From: Chloroherpetonaceae bacterium | GTDB lineage: Bacteria > Bacteroidota > Chlorobiia > Chlorobiales > Thermochlorobacteraceae | Reading direction: 5' to 3' | Assembly (NCBI GenBank): GCA_025056565.1 | Contig: JANWWA010000013.1 | Coordinates: 26,286 to 90,285 of the forward strand | Length of the DNA: 64,000 bases | In this document: in pieces, positions 19,039 to 27,831 of the stretch | Position numbering within the stretch: position 1 is the first letter of the stretch | How the letters are laid out: each line of letters begins with the position of its first letter | Notes under the pieces: model-generated | What the model was told of the DNA's origin: nothing | Databases searched by the model: none | The model's input: the letters and a program-made list of their open reading frames with translations, nothing else | Position numbers and translations under genes: made by a program

Positions 19039-20688
19039 TTGAATCCACAAGACACTCCAAGTTCATCTTTTGATGCGGGCGCAGGGGTTATTAATGTTCG
19101 AAAGTATAAACCCGAATTAGCAAGCAAGACCGTCAAAGTAGAACTGGAGAGCTTTCCTGACCACATTTTGCCGTCCCAACCCCCTCCGCATCGCTCACTA
19201 AACGAAGAAATTGGTGCAGCCATTGCAGAAATTTTAGCCATCGTCAAGGAGTCTGTTCAAGCGCGCACGGTCGCATTTTGTTGGGCTAACAAAGCAAAAA
19301 GGAAATTTGTCATCTCAGCGGTGCAGACAGACTCGGCAGATTTTACGCAAGAAAAGTCTCTGCCCTTTCGCAGCGATGCCGTCACGCAAGTTTTCATTGC
19401 ACAAAAAGCGCAGCTTTACACCGAAATTAGTGCCGCTGATGAGCCAAACCTTATTACCTACTACATTGCCCCCAATGGCATCAAGGCGTTTATGGGCGTG
19501 CCGATTTTCTACCGCGATGAAATTCTTGCCGTGCTTTTTGCGGATAGCCTCGCCAAAGGAGCATTTGGACACGACGATGTGTGGCTGCTGAGTCGATTCG
19601 GCAAACTCTGTTCTGCCTTCATTGAGAAGTATGACCTGAAGTCTCTCTACATTGACACGATGCGTTTCGCCGAGGGTGCACAGGCTTTGATACATCGTCT
19701 ATACAAAACGCTGGAGCTTGACGACATTATTCAGCATTTTTGCGACAGCCTTTCTCAAGCGATAGAGTTCGACCATCTAGTGCTGGCACTACTGAACCGG
19801 AAGGCAGAATTGGTCGTGCGAAAGGTTATCAGCAAAGGCGCCTACATTAGCGAAGGTAGCGTGATTGATCTTGAGCGTTCTGCCGTTGGACATGCGGTGA
19901 TGAAAGGAGAATATGGTGCGATAGATGACCTTGCTCAGCTTGGGGACACACCCTGCTTTTTTGTTGGCGAAAACAAAAACCCTGCTACTTCGGGCAGTGC
20001 TTCAGCACCGCCCAGCGGCTCTATGCTCATTTTGCCGATTCGCTTGGGCGAGCTCACGGCTGGCGTTCTGACCATTGGGCATGAGCAACCTCGCTTTTTT
20101 GACACGGAAAGTTTCAAGAAGGCGCGCTTCTTCGTAGAGTCGCTAGCATTAGCCTTACACCGTCTTCTACTTGACGACCAGCGCCGCTCCACCATGCCAC
20201 TTGACGAGGAGACAGGCACCCTTTCGCTCCGCACCTTTTACGCCCGGCTCAGCGCAGACATCAACCGCTGTTTGCGCCAGCAGCAGGAGCTTGTGTTGAT
20301 TCTCATTGCATTCGATCAGCCCGAAGTGCTCCGACAGCGGCACGGTTCAACTGCGCTTTCAATGATGATGCGTCAGGCAGCACGGCTTATTGCCGCTAAC
20401 ACGCGCAGTTACGACCTTGTCGCACGCTTCGGGGAGTTAGGTTTTGCCGTTTGCTTAACTGGCATCTCTGAAATTCATGCACGTGGTTGGGCTGAGAAAA
20501 TTCGAGAACAGGTTCTGAACTTTCCGTTTGAGACGGATAACAAATTGCGAACCATTCTTGCCACAGTTAGCATCGGTATTGCTCGTCTGCGCGAAAGCCA
20601 ACCTGACTTAGAATCACTTGTTGAGAATGCAAAGAAAGCCTTAGAGCATGCCCAAGCATCGGGTGGTAATGTCGTGAAAATTTTTTAG
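19039..20688 (+). CDS. GAF-domain signalling protein with degenerate GGDEF domain
   Basis: A 549-residue cytoplasmic protein with two GAF-like modules (about residues 45-200 and 215-375) and a C-terminal GGDEF-fold domain (about 385-549). The first GAF contains PNGIKAFMGVPIFYRDEILAVLFAD; the second contains GSMLILPIRLGELTAGVLTIGHEQ. In the last domain the signature that should read GGDEF is GELGF (in ARFGELGFAVCL), so diguanylate cyclase activity is unlikely; it may bind nucleotide or act as a structural output. No inhibitory RxxD site is seen. The only available start is a TTG at 19039, because an in-frame stop lies just upstream. It probably senses a small ligand or redox state; the partner is unknown. 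Confidence 0.8.
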   Translation: MNPQDTPSSSFDAGAGVINVRKYKPELASKTVKVELESFPDHILPSQPPPHRSLNEEIGAAIAEILAIVKESVQARTVAFCWANKAKRKFVISAVQTDSADFTQEKSLPFRSDAVTQVFIAQKAQLYTEISAADEPNLITYYIAPNGIKAFMGVPIFYRDEILAVLFADSLAKGAFGHDDVWLLSRFGKLCSAFIEKYDLKSLYIDTMRFAEGAQALIHRLYKTLELDDIIQHFCDSLSQAIEFDHLVLALLNRKAELVVRKVISKGAYISEGSVIDLERSAVGHAVMKGEYGAIDDLAQLGDTPCFFVGENKNPATSGSASAPPSGSMLILPIRLGELTAGVLTIGHEQPRFFDTESFKKARFFVESLALALHRLLLDDQRRSTMPLDEETGTLSLRTFYARLSADINRCLRQQQELVLILIAFDQPEVLRQRHGSTALSMMMRQAARLIAANTRSYDLVARFGELGFAVCLTGISEIHARGWAEKIREQVLNFPFETDNKLRTILATVSIGIARLRESQPDLESLVENAKKALEHAQASGGNVVKIF

Positions 20689-20831
20689 CGTGGGGAATGA
20701 ATTGACAGCAAATTGCGTTTTCAAGCGATGCTTTGCCAGAGTAAACCCCAGTTCAGCTTCTTTCGCTATAAGAAGCCAAAAAGAGGAGCGTCACTGAACT
20801 TTAACGCAACATAAAGACAGCGTAAAGCGAT

Positions 20832-21731
20832 ATGCGACAACTCAAAATTAGCCGACAGATTACAAATCGCGAGAGCGCCTCGCTAGACCGATATCTCCAA
20901 GAAATTGGAAAGTTCGAGCTTCTCACGGCACAAGATGAGATTGAGCTAACACGGAAAATCAAGCGTGGCGAGGGGAAGCCTGTGGACTCCAAGGAGTATA
21001 AGGAAGCTCGGCGCGCCTTAGAAAAGCTTATCAAGGCGAACTTGCGCTTTGTGGTGTCGGTTGCAAAGCAGTATCAAAATCAAGGTCTGTCGCTGGGCGA
21101 CCTTATCAATGAAGGTAACCTCGGTCTCATCAAGGCTGCAAAGCGCTTCGATGAAACTCGTGGGTTCAAATTCATCTCATATGCGGTGTGGTGGATTCGT
21201 CAATCTATCCTGCAAGCCTTAGCCGAGCAGTCACGCATTGTACGCCTACCGCTGAACCGCGTAGGCACTCTCAACAAAATCGGCAAGGCATTTAGCCAGC
21301 TGGAGCAAGAATTTGAACGTGACCCCAGCACCGAAGAACTGGCGCAGATTCTGGATATGAATGCGGGCGAAATTACCGACACGCTGAAGATTGCTGGGCG
21401 ACATATCTCGGTCGATGCACCGTTTGCACAGGGCGACGACAATCGCCTGCTCGACGTGCTGCAAAATGACTCGCATCGCCCTGACCACGCACTCATTCGG
21501 GAATCACTTTCTATTGAAGTGGAGCGCTCGCTTTCGGCACTCTCGCCTCGTGAAGCCGATGTTATTCGCTCCTACTTCGGTATCGGAATGGAGAACCCCC
21601 TGACGCTGGAAGAAATCGGCGAAAAGTTCAAGCTGACACGTGAGCGCGTGCGTCAAATCAAGGAAAAAGCCATTCGCCGTCTGCGCCATTCACCCTATGC
21701 AAATGTGCTGAAAGAGTATATCGGCGAGTAG
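20832..21731 (+). CDS. rpoD: RNA polymerase primary sigma factor (RpoD/SigA type)
   Basis: A 299-residue sigma-70 factor. Region 1.2 starts [18 protein letters not shown]; region 2 is complete ([20 protein letters not shown], then [20 protein letters not shown] and [20 protein letters not shown]); regions 3 and 4 end in [20 protein letters not shown]. It lacks region 1.1, as do the housekeeping sigma factors of Bacteroidota and Chlorobi, which it matches in length and in its opening [18 protein letters not shown] therefore take it as the housekeeping factor. It is followed by a strong terminator at 21752-21780, so it is probably monocistronic. Confidence 0.95.
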   Translation: MRQLKISRQITNRESASLDRYLQEIGKFELLTAQDEIELTRKIKRGEGKPVDSKEYKEARRALEKLIKANLRFVVSVAKQYQNQGLSLGDLINEGNLGLIKAAKRFDETRGFKFISYAVWWIRQSILQALAEQSRIVRLPLNRVGTLNKIGKAFSQLEQEFERDPSTEELAQILDMNAGEITDTLKIAGRHISVDAPFAQGDDNRLLDVLQNDSHRPDHALIRESLSIEVERSLSALSPREADVIRSYFGIGMENPLTLEEIGEKFKLTRERVRQIKEKAIRRLRHSPYANVLKEYIGE

Positions 21732-21751
21732 CCTTGTCTCAATACATCAGA

Positions 21752-21780
21752 GGAGCCAGCAGCCCGCTGGCTCCTTTTTT
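21752..21780 (+). terminator. Rho-independent terminator of rpoD
   Basis: A perfect 9-base-pair stem (GGAGCCAGC at 21752-21760 with GCTGGCTCC at 21766-21774) and 5-base loop, followed by six T residues. It begins 20 bases after the rpoD stop codon. Confidence 0.93.
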
Positions 21781-21910
21781 ACCTACTCTGCGCAAAAATA
21801 GGCTGCAAAAAATTTCCCGCTTCCGTATTTTTGAGAAAACCACCTTGTTTTTCGGCGCACAAAGAGGCTGAGTCAATTTCGGCTTTGCGCTGCCTAATTA
21901 AACACTTTGC

Positions 21911-23395
21911 GTGGTGTCCAAGCTCTATTCATCTTATCGCACGCTCCGTGAAAAGCTGCTGGCTGGAGCAACAAGCTGCAAGCAGGTTGTGCAGCAATAT
22001 CTTGCGCAGATTGAACAGCAAGCGCATCTCAATGCTTTTATCTCGGTCTTCAAGGACCAAGCGCTTGAGCGAGCCAGAGCGCTGGATGAAAAACTCAGCT
22101 CTGGTGCCAGCGTCGGTAAGCTATTTGGTCTGCCTATTGCCATTAAGGACAACATCGCAGTTGCCAATGAACGGCTCACTTGCGCCTCCAAAATTCTCTC
22201 TAACTTTGTCAGCATTTACCATGCCACTGCCGTCGAGCGACTGCTTTCTGAGGATGCCATCATCTTAGGCAAGACCAACTTGGACGAGTTTGCGATGGGC
22301 AGCTCGAATGAAAACTCCTACTTTGGCGCCGCAAAAAACCCCATCAACCCTGAATATGTAACTGGCGGCAGTTCAGGTGGCTCTGCCGCAGCAGTTGCTG
22401 CAGAGTGCGCACTGGTTGCATTAGGTTCTGACACTGGCGGCTCTGTGCGTCAGCCCGCTTCGTTCTGCAACGTGGTGGGCATTAAGCCGACATATGGCAG
22501 GGTTTCGCGCTATGGCTTGGTTGCATTTGCTTCATCATTCGACCAGATTGGCGTTTTTTCAAGGACGGTGGAAGATGCCGCACTGGTCTTAGAGGTCATT
22601 GCAGGCGAAGACCCTAAAGATGCGACTTCTTCTAATCAGCCCGTGCCGCACTATGCTGGCGAGATGAAATTTGGTGATACCATTTCCCGAATTGCGGAAT
22701 TGGCGCCTCGTGTGAAAGGCTTAGAGCTTAGGGGCTTAAAAATTGGTGTCCCTAAGGAGTTCTTTACAGATGCCTTAGACAAAGAAGTTGCGGGGATAAT
22801 TAGAGCTGCCTTAGACAAACTGGTTGAGAAGGGTGCGACCTTAGTTGATATTTCATTGCCTTACTCGGAGTATGCGCTTGCAGCTTACTACATTCTTGCC
22901 ACGGCTGAGGCTTCGTCGAATTTAGCGCGCTATGATGGCGCACGCTACGGATACCGCAGCGAAAATGCTAGTGATGTCAGCGAGATGTATGTGCGCTCCC
23001 GTAGTGAGGGCTTTGGCGTGGAAGTCAAGCGGCGTATTATGCTCGGCACATATGTGCTCTCTGCTGGATACTACGACGCTTACTACAAGAAAGCCCAGAA
23101 GGTGCGTCGCCTTATCCGAGAGGACTACCGCAACGCCTTCAAGGAAGTCGATGTGATTGTCTCGCCTACTTCGCCTTTTCCACCGTTCAAGCTGGGCGAA
23201 AAATTGAGCGACCCCTTGCAGATGTATTTAGCTGACATCTACACTGTGCCGATGAACTTAGCGGGCGTGCCCGCTATCAGTGTGCCTGCTGGTTTTACGG
23301 CACAGGGCTTGCCAGTCGGCATACAGTTTGTCGCAGATCTTTTTGCCGAAACCACCTTGTTTCAAGTGGCGCACGCATTGGAGACGCTTGCCTGA
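21911..23395 (+). CDS. gatA: Asp-tRNA(Asn)/Glu-tRNA(Gln) amidotransferase subunit A
   Basis: GatA (494 aa) hydrolyses glutamine and channels ammonia to GatB for transamidation of misacylated Glu-tRNA(Gln) or Asp-tRNA(Asn). The amidase triad is complete: Lys79 in [10 protein letters not shown], Ser154 in [12 protein letters not shown], and the nucleophile Ser178 in [12 protein letters not shown]. The C-terminal half has the GatA-type [20 protein letters not shown] block. It begins with two consecutive GTG codons and no clear Shine-Dalgarno sequence. gatB and gatC are not in the window. It is separated from sucD by 41 bases. Confidence 0.95.
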   Translation: MVSKLYSSYRTLREKLLAGATSCKQVVQQYLAQIEQQAHLNAFISVFKDQALERARALDEKLSSGASVGKLFGLPIAIKDNIAVANERLTCASKILSNFVSIYHATAVERLLSEDAIILGKTNLDEFAMGSSNENSYFGAAKNPINPEYVTGGSSGGSAAAVAAECALVALGSDTGGSVRQPASFCNVVGIKPTYGRVSRYGLVAFASSFDQIGVFSRTVEDAALVLEVIAGEDPKDATSSNQPVPHYAGEMKFGDTISRIAELAPRVKGLELRGLKIGVPKEFFTDALDKEVAGIIRAALDKLVEKGATLVDISLPYSEYALAAYYILATAEASSNLARYDGARYGYRSENASDVSEMYVRSRSEGFGVEVKRRIMLGTYVLSAGYYDAYYKKAQKVRRLIREDYRNAFKEVDVIVSPTSPFPPFKLGEKLSDPLQMYLADIYTVPMNLAGVPAISVPAGFTAQGLPVGIQFVADLFAETTLFQVAHALETLA

Positions 23396-23436
23396 GCCTT
23401 CGGTGCCGTGCCCAATCAATTAAAAAACACCCAACC

Positions 23437-24351
23437 ATGAGCATCTTAGTCAGCAGAGAAACCCGACTTGTGGTGCAAGGCATCACTGGTAATGAAGGCA
23501 CTTTTCATGCCTCGCAAATGCTGGAGTATGGCAGACAGTTTGGGGTGGATTACCTCGTGGCTGGCGTTACGCCGGGCAAAGGTGGAATGATGTATGCGGG
23601 CAATGAAAAAGATCGATTCATTCGTGAAGTGCCTGTCTACAACACGGTGCGCGAGGCTGTTGCAGCGCAGAAGGTCAACACTTCTATCATCTATGTGCCT
23701 GCACCCTTTGCAGCTGATGCGATTATGGAAGCTGCTGAAGCGGGCATTGAGCTGATTGTGTGTATCACCGAAGGCATTCCCACTGCCGATATGATGAAAG
23801 CATATTGGTTTGTCAAGGAAAAAGGCGCCGTGTTAGTCGGCCCCAATTGCCCGGGCGTGATTACCCCAGAGGAAGCAAAGGTAGGTATTATGCCCGGTTT
23901 TATTTTCAAGAAAGGTCACATTGGCGTGATTTCTCGCAGCGGCACCCTTACTTACGAATCTGTCTCGCAACTGACGAAACTTGGTTTAGGGCAGTCGACT
24001 TGCATCGGCATTGGCGGCGACCCAATTATCGGGACGCGCTTTATTGATGCGGTTAAGATGTTTGCCAAAGATAGGGACACTGAAGCACTGGTCATTATTG
24101 GTGAAATTGGCGGCAATGCCGAAGAAGAAGCGGCTGCTTACATCAAGCGTCATTACAAAAAGCCTGTTGTCGGCTTCATTGCAGGACGCACTGCACCGCC
24201 CGGCAGACGAATGGGACACGCAGGCGCAATTGTCTCAGGTGGGAAAGGCACAGCTGCCGAAAAATTCGAGGCAATGAGAAAAGCTGGTATCCACATTGTG
24301 GAAAACCCTGCGGACATCGGTGAGACAATGCGCCATGTCTTGGGTCGCTAA
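23437..24351 (+). CDS. sucD: Succinate-CoA ligase (ADP-forming) subunit alpha
   Basis: SucD (304 aa), the subunit of succinyl-CoA synthetase that binds CoA and carries the phosphohistidine; it works in the TCA cycle (oxidative or reductive). It has the [19 protein letters not shown]oA-binding loop, [21 protein letters not shown], the [12 protein letters not shown] segment and the active-site His (about 261) in [13 protein letters not shown]. sucB/sucC (beta subunit) is not next to it, which is common in green sulfur bacteria. A structured terminator follows from 24362. Confidence 0.96.
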   Translation: MSILVSRETRLVVQGITGNEGTFHASQMLEYGRQFGVDYLVAGVTPGKGGMMYAGNEKDRFIREVPVYNTVREAVAAQKVNTSIIYVPAPFAADAIMEAAEAGIELIVCITEGIPTADMMKAYWFVKEKGAVLVGPNCPGVITPEEAKVGIMPGFIFKKGHIGVISRSGTLTYESVSQLTKLGLGQSTCIGIGGDPIIGTRFIDAVKMFAKDRDTEALVIIGEIGGNAEEEAAAYIKRHYKKPVVGFIAGRTAPPGRRMGHAGAIVSGGKGTAAEKFEAMRKAGIHIVENPADIGETMRHVLGR

Positions 24352-24361
24352 TTCCCACTCT

Positions 24362-24447
24362 CGAACAAGAAAAGGAGGCATCGCCCCCTTGTTCGTGCAA
24401 GTGCCTCTGGGGGTAAGGCACGTTGCGAACCAATGCCCCCTTTTCTT
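24362..24447 (+). terminator. Elaborate hairpin region, probable terminator after sucD
   Basis: The outer stem pairs 24367-24381 with 24433-24447 (15 positions, one mismatch), with an A-rich 5' flank (AAGAAAA) and a T-rich 3' flank (TTTTCTT), the layout of a bidirectional terminator. Inside lies a second hairpin (GTGCCT 24401-24406 with AGGCAC 24416-24421, extended by pairing of flanking bases). A competing stem (CGAACAAG 24362-24369 with CTTGTTCG 24388-24395) overlaps the outer arm, so two folds are mutually exclusive. It starts ten bases after the sucD stop. An attenuator or small RNA is possible. Confidence 0.6.
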
Positions 24448-24613
24448 GGCTGCGAAGATAGAAACGCACCCTTAGCCTAGACCTAAGAAAAACCTAAGAC
24501 AAAGCTAAGCAAGTGAGCGCGCTCTCTCGTTGCTGTGAAACTTCCTTACTCGGAACATCTTTTCAGAGCTTGGCGTTAGGGCAGCGTCCTGCGGGAAAAG
24601 GTCGTTGCATAAT

Positions 24614-27190
24614 ATGATGCTTCTTAAAATTTTCTGGCAAGTCAGTTTGCGCCACGCTCGGAACGAGTGGGGCAAGTTTCTGCTCTCTGTTTTTGGCATT
24701 GCTGTTGGCGTTGCAGTGTTTCTCTCCATTCGCCTCTCGAATCATTCCGCATATAAGTCATTTGAAAGCACAATCGATCAAGTCAATGGCAAAGCCAATG
24801 CGCAGGTGCAGTCCAAAAGTGGCACGGAATTTTCCCAGAGCGTTTTTCGGCAGATTATTGCGCTAAAAGACCGCCTGCCAGCTCTAAAAGCGGCTACGCC
24901 TGTTACGGAACAGACGACGCGCCCTAAGGGCATTAGCGAAACGCTCATTGTGCTGGGCATAGATATCTTCTCCGACCGTGCCTTCCGCACCTACGAAGAC
25001 CTTGACGGCGCTGATAGCGATACCTTTCTTCGCTTTTTGCTCGAGCCGAATACGCTCATCGTCTCGCAGCAATTTGCTGCACGCAACCACCTAAAAAAGG
25101 GCGATACTCTTGAGCTTTTGGCAAATGGCGTGCTGAAGCCCGTGAAGATTATCGGCGTGTTCAAAACTGATAGACCCACGAGTGAAGTCGCAAACTCCTT
25201 CGCCGTGATGGATATTGAACAAGCGCAGCGTCTCTTTGGCAAGGAAGGCAAACTTGACAAGATTGACTTAATCATCAGCGAGGCTGAAAGCGCACGCCTC
25301 AAAGCCTACCTCTCAGAAGTCTTGCCGCCTGATGTGGAAGTAGTTTCAGCGAAAAATCGTGGTGAGCAAGTTGCCAAAATGCTGGCGGCTTTTGAAATGA
25401 ACTTAGCTGCATTGGCATTCATCAGCCTGCTGGTGGCAATGTTTCTCATCTACAACACGATTACAACCAACGCAATTCGCCGCCGCCGTGAAATCGGTAT
25501 TTTGCGTGCTTTGGGGCTTAGCGCATGGGAGGTCTTTTCGCTCTTCCTGCTGGAAGCAGCACTCATCGGCATTCTTGGCAGCGCAGTTGGGCTTGCACTT
25601 GGGATTGCGCTGGCTCACTATACCCTGCAAAGCATTGCTGAGACCATTTCGGCCCTTTACATCTATGTCGCCGCAACGGCTGTGCGCGTCGAACCGTCGC
25701 TGCTTCTTGCGGCATTCAGCGTCGGGGTGATGGCCTCTATTGTCTCTGCACTTTTTCCTGCGTGGGAAGTCTTCAAAGTGCACCCACGAGAGACCTTTCA
25801 CATTCAAGCTTTTGAGCAGCGCACGACACTTAATCTCAAGCGCATTTTAGCCATCAGCCTCGTGCTTCTGATGATGGGCATTGTGCTTGCTCAGTTGCCG
25901 AGCGTAGGTGGCAAACCCATTTTTGGCTATGCATCGGCTATTTGTGCTATTCTCGGCTTTGCGCTGCTTTCACCAGAGTTTATTGCACTATCGCGCCCGT
26001 TCTTTGAGCGCATAGCGTATCGCATTTTCGGCATTGAAGGCAAGCTGGCTGCCAGTAACCTTGCCGACTCATTGAACCGTGCGGCTACTGCAGTGAGCGC
26101 ATTGATGGTTGCAGTGGCGATGCTTATCGGGATTAGCGTGATGGTCGGCAGTTTTCGCCAAACAGTGATTTACTGGGTGGAGCAAACACTGAAAGCCGAT
26201 GTGTTCATTGCGCCTGCTGAGCGATTTGGCGTTGGGGCTCAGGCTCCGATTTCACGGGAGGTTTTAGAATATGTGGCAGCGCTTCCTGAAACCAAAGCAG
26301 TTGACGCTTTCTCTTCCCGAGCGATTCGACTCAATGGCGAACCCACTGTGCTTTGTGCGCCAAACTTTGAGACCGTCCTGAAGTGCACGCAACTGCTTTT
26401 TCGCAAGGGCGACGGCAAAGCAATTTTGAAGGAAGTGGTTGAAAACGAGCATTCGCTTGTGGTTACAGAGGTCTTCTCCAACCGATTTGGATACAAGGAA
26501 GGCGACTCGCTTACGCTGGTTTCACCTACGGGAGTGCATAAGTTTCGCATCGCTGGTGTCTATTACGACTATGCGTCTGATAGGGGGCTAATTGCCTTGC
26601 ATCGCCCGCATTTTGAAAAATTCTGGCGCGATGAAAAAATCAATAGCATCGGCGTCTACCTGCATAACCCCTCGCAGGCTGAGCGTATTGTGCAGCGCAT
26701 TCGTGAAGCGTTTGCAGAGCGTGCGCCAATTTTGGTCTACTCCAACTCGGGTCTGCGCGCCCGTGTGCTAAATGTCTTTGACCAAACTTTCGCTATCACC
26801 TACGCCCTGCAATTTGTGGCCATGGCTGTAGCCGCAATGGGGGTGATTAGTGCGCTAACCGCTATCATTTTTGAGCGGCGGCGAGAAATCGGGGTTTTGC
26901 GTTCCATTGGTGCCAGCGCTGAGCAAGTGCGCAACATCACCTTGATAGAAGCCTTCCTGATGGGAATTTTGGCATCGGCGTTGGGAATTGCTTGTGGGTT
27001 TGTGCTGGCGCTGATTTTGATTTACGTCATCAACTTGCAATCGTTTGGCTGGACGATTCAAGTGCATTTGCCTACCAATACAATTCTTGCCGCTACGGCA
27101 CTGGTTATATGCACCGCGCTGCTTTCGGGCTGGATTCCTGCGCGCTATGCTATGCGTCTTGCGATTGCTGAACAAGTGCGCTTCGAGTGA
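24614..27190 (+). CDS. ABC transporter permease, FtsX/LolE-like, two FtsX modules
   Basis: A predicted inner-membrane permease of 858 aa with two FtsX-type modules. The N-terminal helix (FLLSVFGIAVGVAVFLSIRL) is followed by a large periplasmic domain (about residues 40-260), a three-helix FtsX block (from AALAFISLLVAMFLIYNTIT, with RRREIGILRALGLSAWEVF), a second extracytoplasmic domain and a second FtsX block (FVAMAVAAMGVISALTAIIF, with ERRREIGVLRSIGASAEQV). This build resembles large permeases that work with a separate MacB/LolD-like ATPase on lipoproteins or lipids; no ATPase gene is adjacent. The frame opens at a TTG at 24605, but ATG 24614 is the more likely start. The 3' end overlaps the convergent Uma2 gene by 46 bases. 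Confidence 0.88.
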   Translation: MMLLKIFWQVSLRHARNEWGKFLLSVFGIAVGVAVFLSIRLSNHSAYKSFESTIDQVNGKANAQVQSKSGTEFSQSVFRQIIALKDRLPALKAATPVTEQTTRPKGISETLIVLGIDIFSDRAFRTYEDLDGADSDTFLRFLLEPNTLIVSQQFAARNHLKKGDTLELLANGVLKPVKIIGVFKTDRPTSEVANSFAVMDIEQAQRLFGKEGKLDKIDLIISEAESARLKAYLSEVLPPDVEVVSAKNRGEQVAKMLAAFEMNLAALAFISLLVAMFLIYNTITTNAIRRRREIGILRALGLSAWEVFSLFLLEAALIGILGSAVGLALGIALAHYTLQSIAETISALYIYVAATAVRVEPSLLLAAFSVGVMASIVSALFPAWEVFKVHPRETFHIQAFEQRTTLNLKRILAISLVLLMMGIVLAQLPSVGGKPIFGYASAICAILGFALLSPEFIALSRPFFERIAYRIFGIEGKLAASNLADSLNRAATAVSALMVAVAMLIGISVMVGSFRQTVIYWVEQTLKADVFIAPAERFGVGAQAPISREVLEYVAALPETKAVDAFSSRAIRLNGEPTVLCAPNFETVLKCTQLLFRKGDGKAILKEVVENEHSLVVTEVFSNRFGYKEGDSLTLVSPTGVHKFRIAGVYYDYASDRGLIALHRPHFEKFWRDEKINSIGVYLHNPSQAERIVQRIREAFAERAPILVYSNSGLRARVLNVFDQTFAITYALQFVAMAVAAMGVISALTAIIFERRREIGVLRSIGASAEQVRNITLIEAFLMGILASALGIACGFVLALILIYVINLQSFGWTIQVHLPTNTILAATALVICTALLSGWIPARYAMRLAIAEQVRFE

Positions 27191-27753
27191 GACATTAGGA
27201 AGCCAAACAAGGCTTTAAGCTCTACGAAGAAGCCTTGCAAGAGGGCGGAAGCGACGGTGCCTTCTACAGCTGCTGCTGAGTAAAGCTCATAGCCTTTTGC
27301 TGTGAGCTGATAGACTTCTACTGTTGTGTTCTGCGCATCAGTTAGCCAGTATTCGGCAATGCCTGCGCGCTCATAAAGTTTGAGCTTGCTGGTGCGGTCG
27401 CGCACGGCGGTGGTCGGCAAGAGAATCTCTGCCACAAGGTCTGGCGCACCGACAATGCCATCATTGGTAATTAGCGAGCGCTTGGCATCGGAGAGAAAAA
27501 GCACATCGGGCTGCACCAAGTTGTAGTCATCAAGAAAGACATCAACGGGAGCGTAGAGCACGACTCCCAAGCCCTTCTCTCGCACAAACTGGTTAAGCGC
27601 ACTAAAGAAGTTTGCAGAGACAATCTGGTGTTTTGGTGCTGGAGCTGCTTTTTTCACAATTTCTCCGTCAATCAGTTCGTAGTAAGTGGGGTCTTCGGGG
27701 AAGTCCATTTCCAGAAATTCTCGCCATGTAATGCGTTGCGTCAGTGTATCCAT
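27145..27753 (-). CDS. Uma2 family endonuclease (DUF820)
   Basis: A 202-residue protein of the Uma2/DUF820 family, a PD-(D/E)XK nuclease fold of unclear biological role, common in cyanobacteria and Chlorobi. Family features are the TWREFLEMDFPEDPTYYELI start with the first acidic residue in YELIDGEIV, VQPDVLFLSD, and PDLVAEILLPTTAVRDRTSK followed by KLKLYERAGIAEYWLTD. The frame is open upstream to 28170 but that part is antisense to bchZ; the ATG at 27753 gives the family start. It diverges from bchZ (78-base gap) and its last 46 bases overlap the end of the permease gene on the other strand. Confidence 0.88.
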   Translation of the reverse strand: MDTLTQRITWREFLEMDFPEDPTYYELIDGEIVKKAAPAPKHQIVSANFFSALNQFVREKGLGVVLYAPVDVFLDDYNLVQPDVLFLSDAKRSLITNDGIVGAPDLVAEILLPTTAVRDRTSKLKLYERAGIAEYWLTDAQNTTVEVYQLTAKGYELYSAAAVEGTVASALLQGFFVELKALFGFLMSHSKRTCSAIARRIA

Positions 27754-27831
27754 CGCTGTGAAAAGTTTTCTTCTCTGGCGTATCTTTTCATTGAAGATAG
27801 TGCTTTCAACAACATTTCCAACTTTTGCAGT

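Noticed and set aside
24362..24447. SRP RNA (4.5S) candidate on the minus strand
   Set aside because: Part resembles the 4.5S stem, but the conserved apical GGAAGGAAGCAGCC segment is absent.
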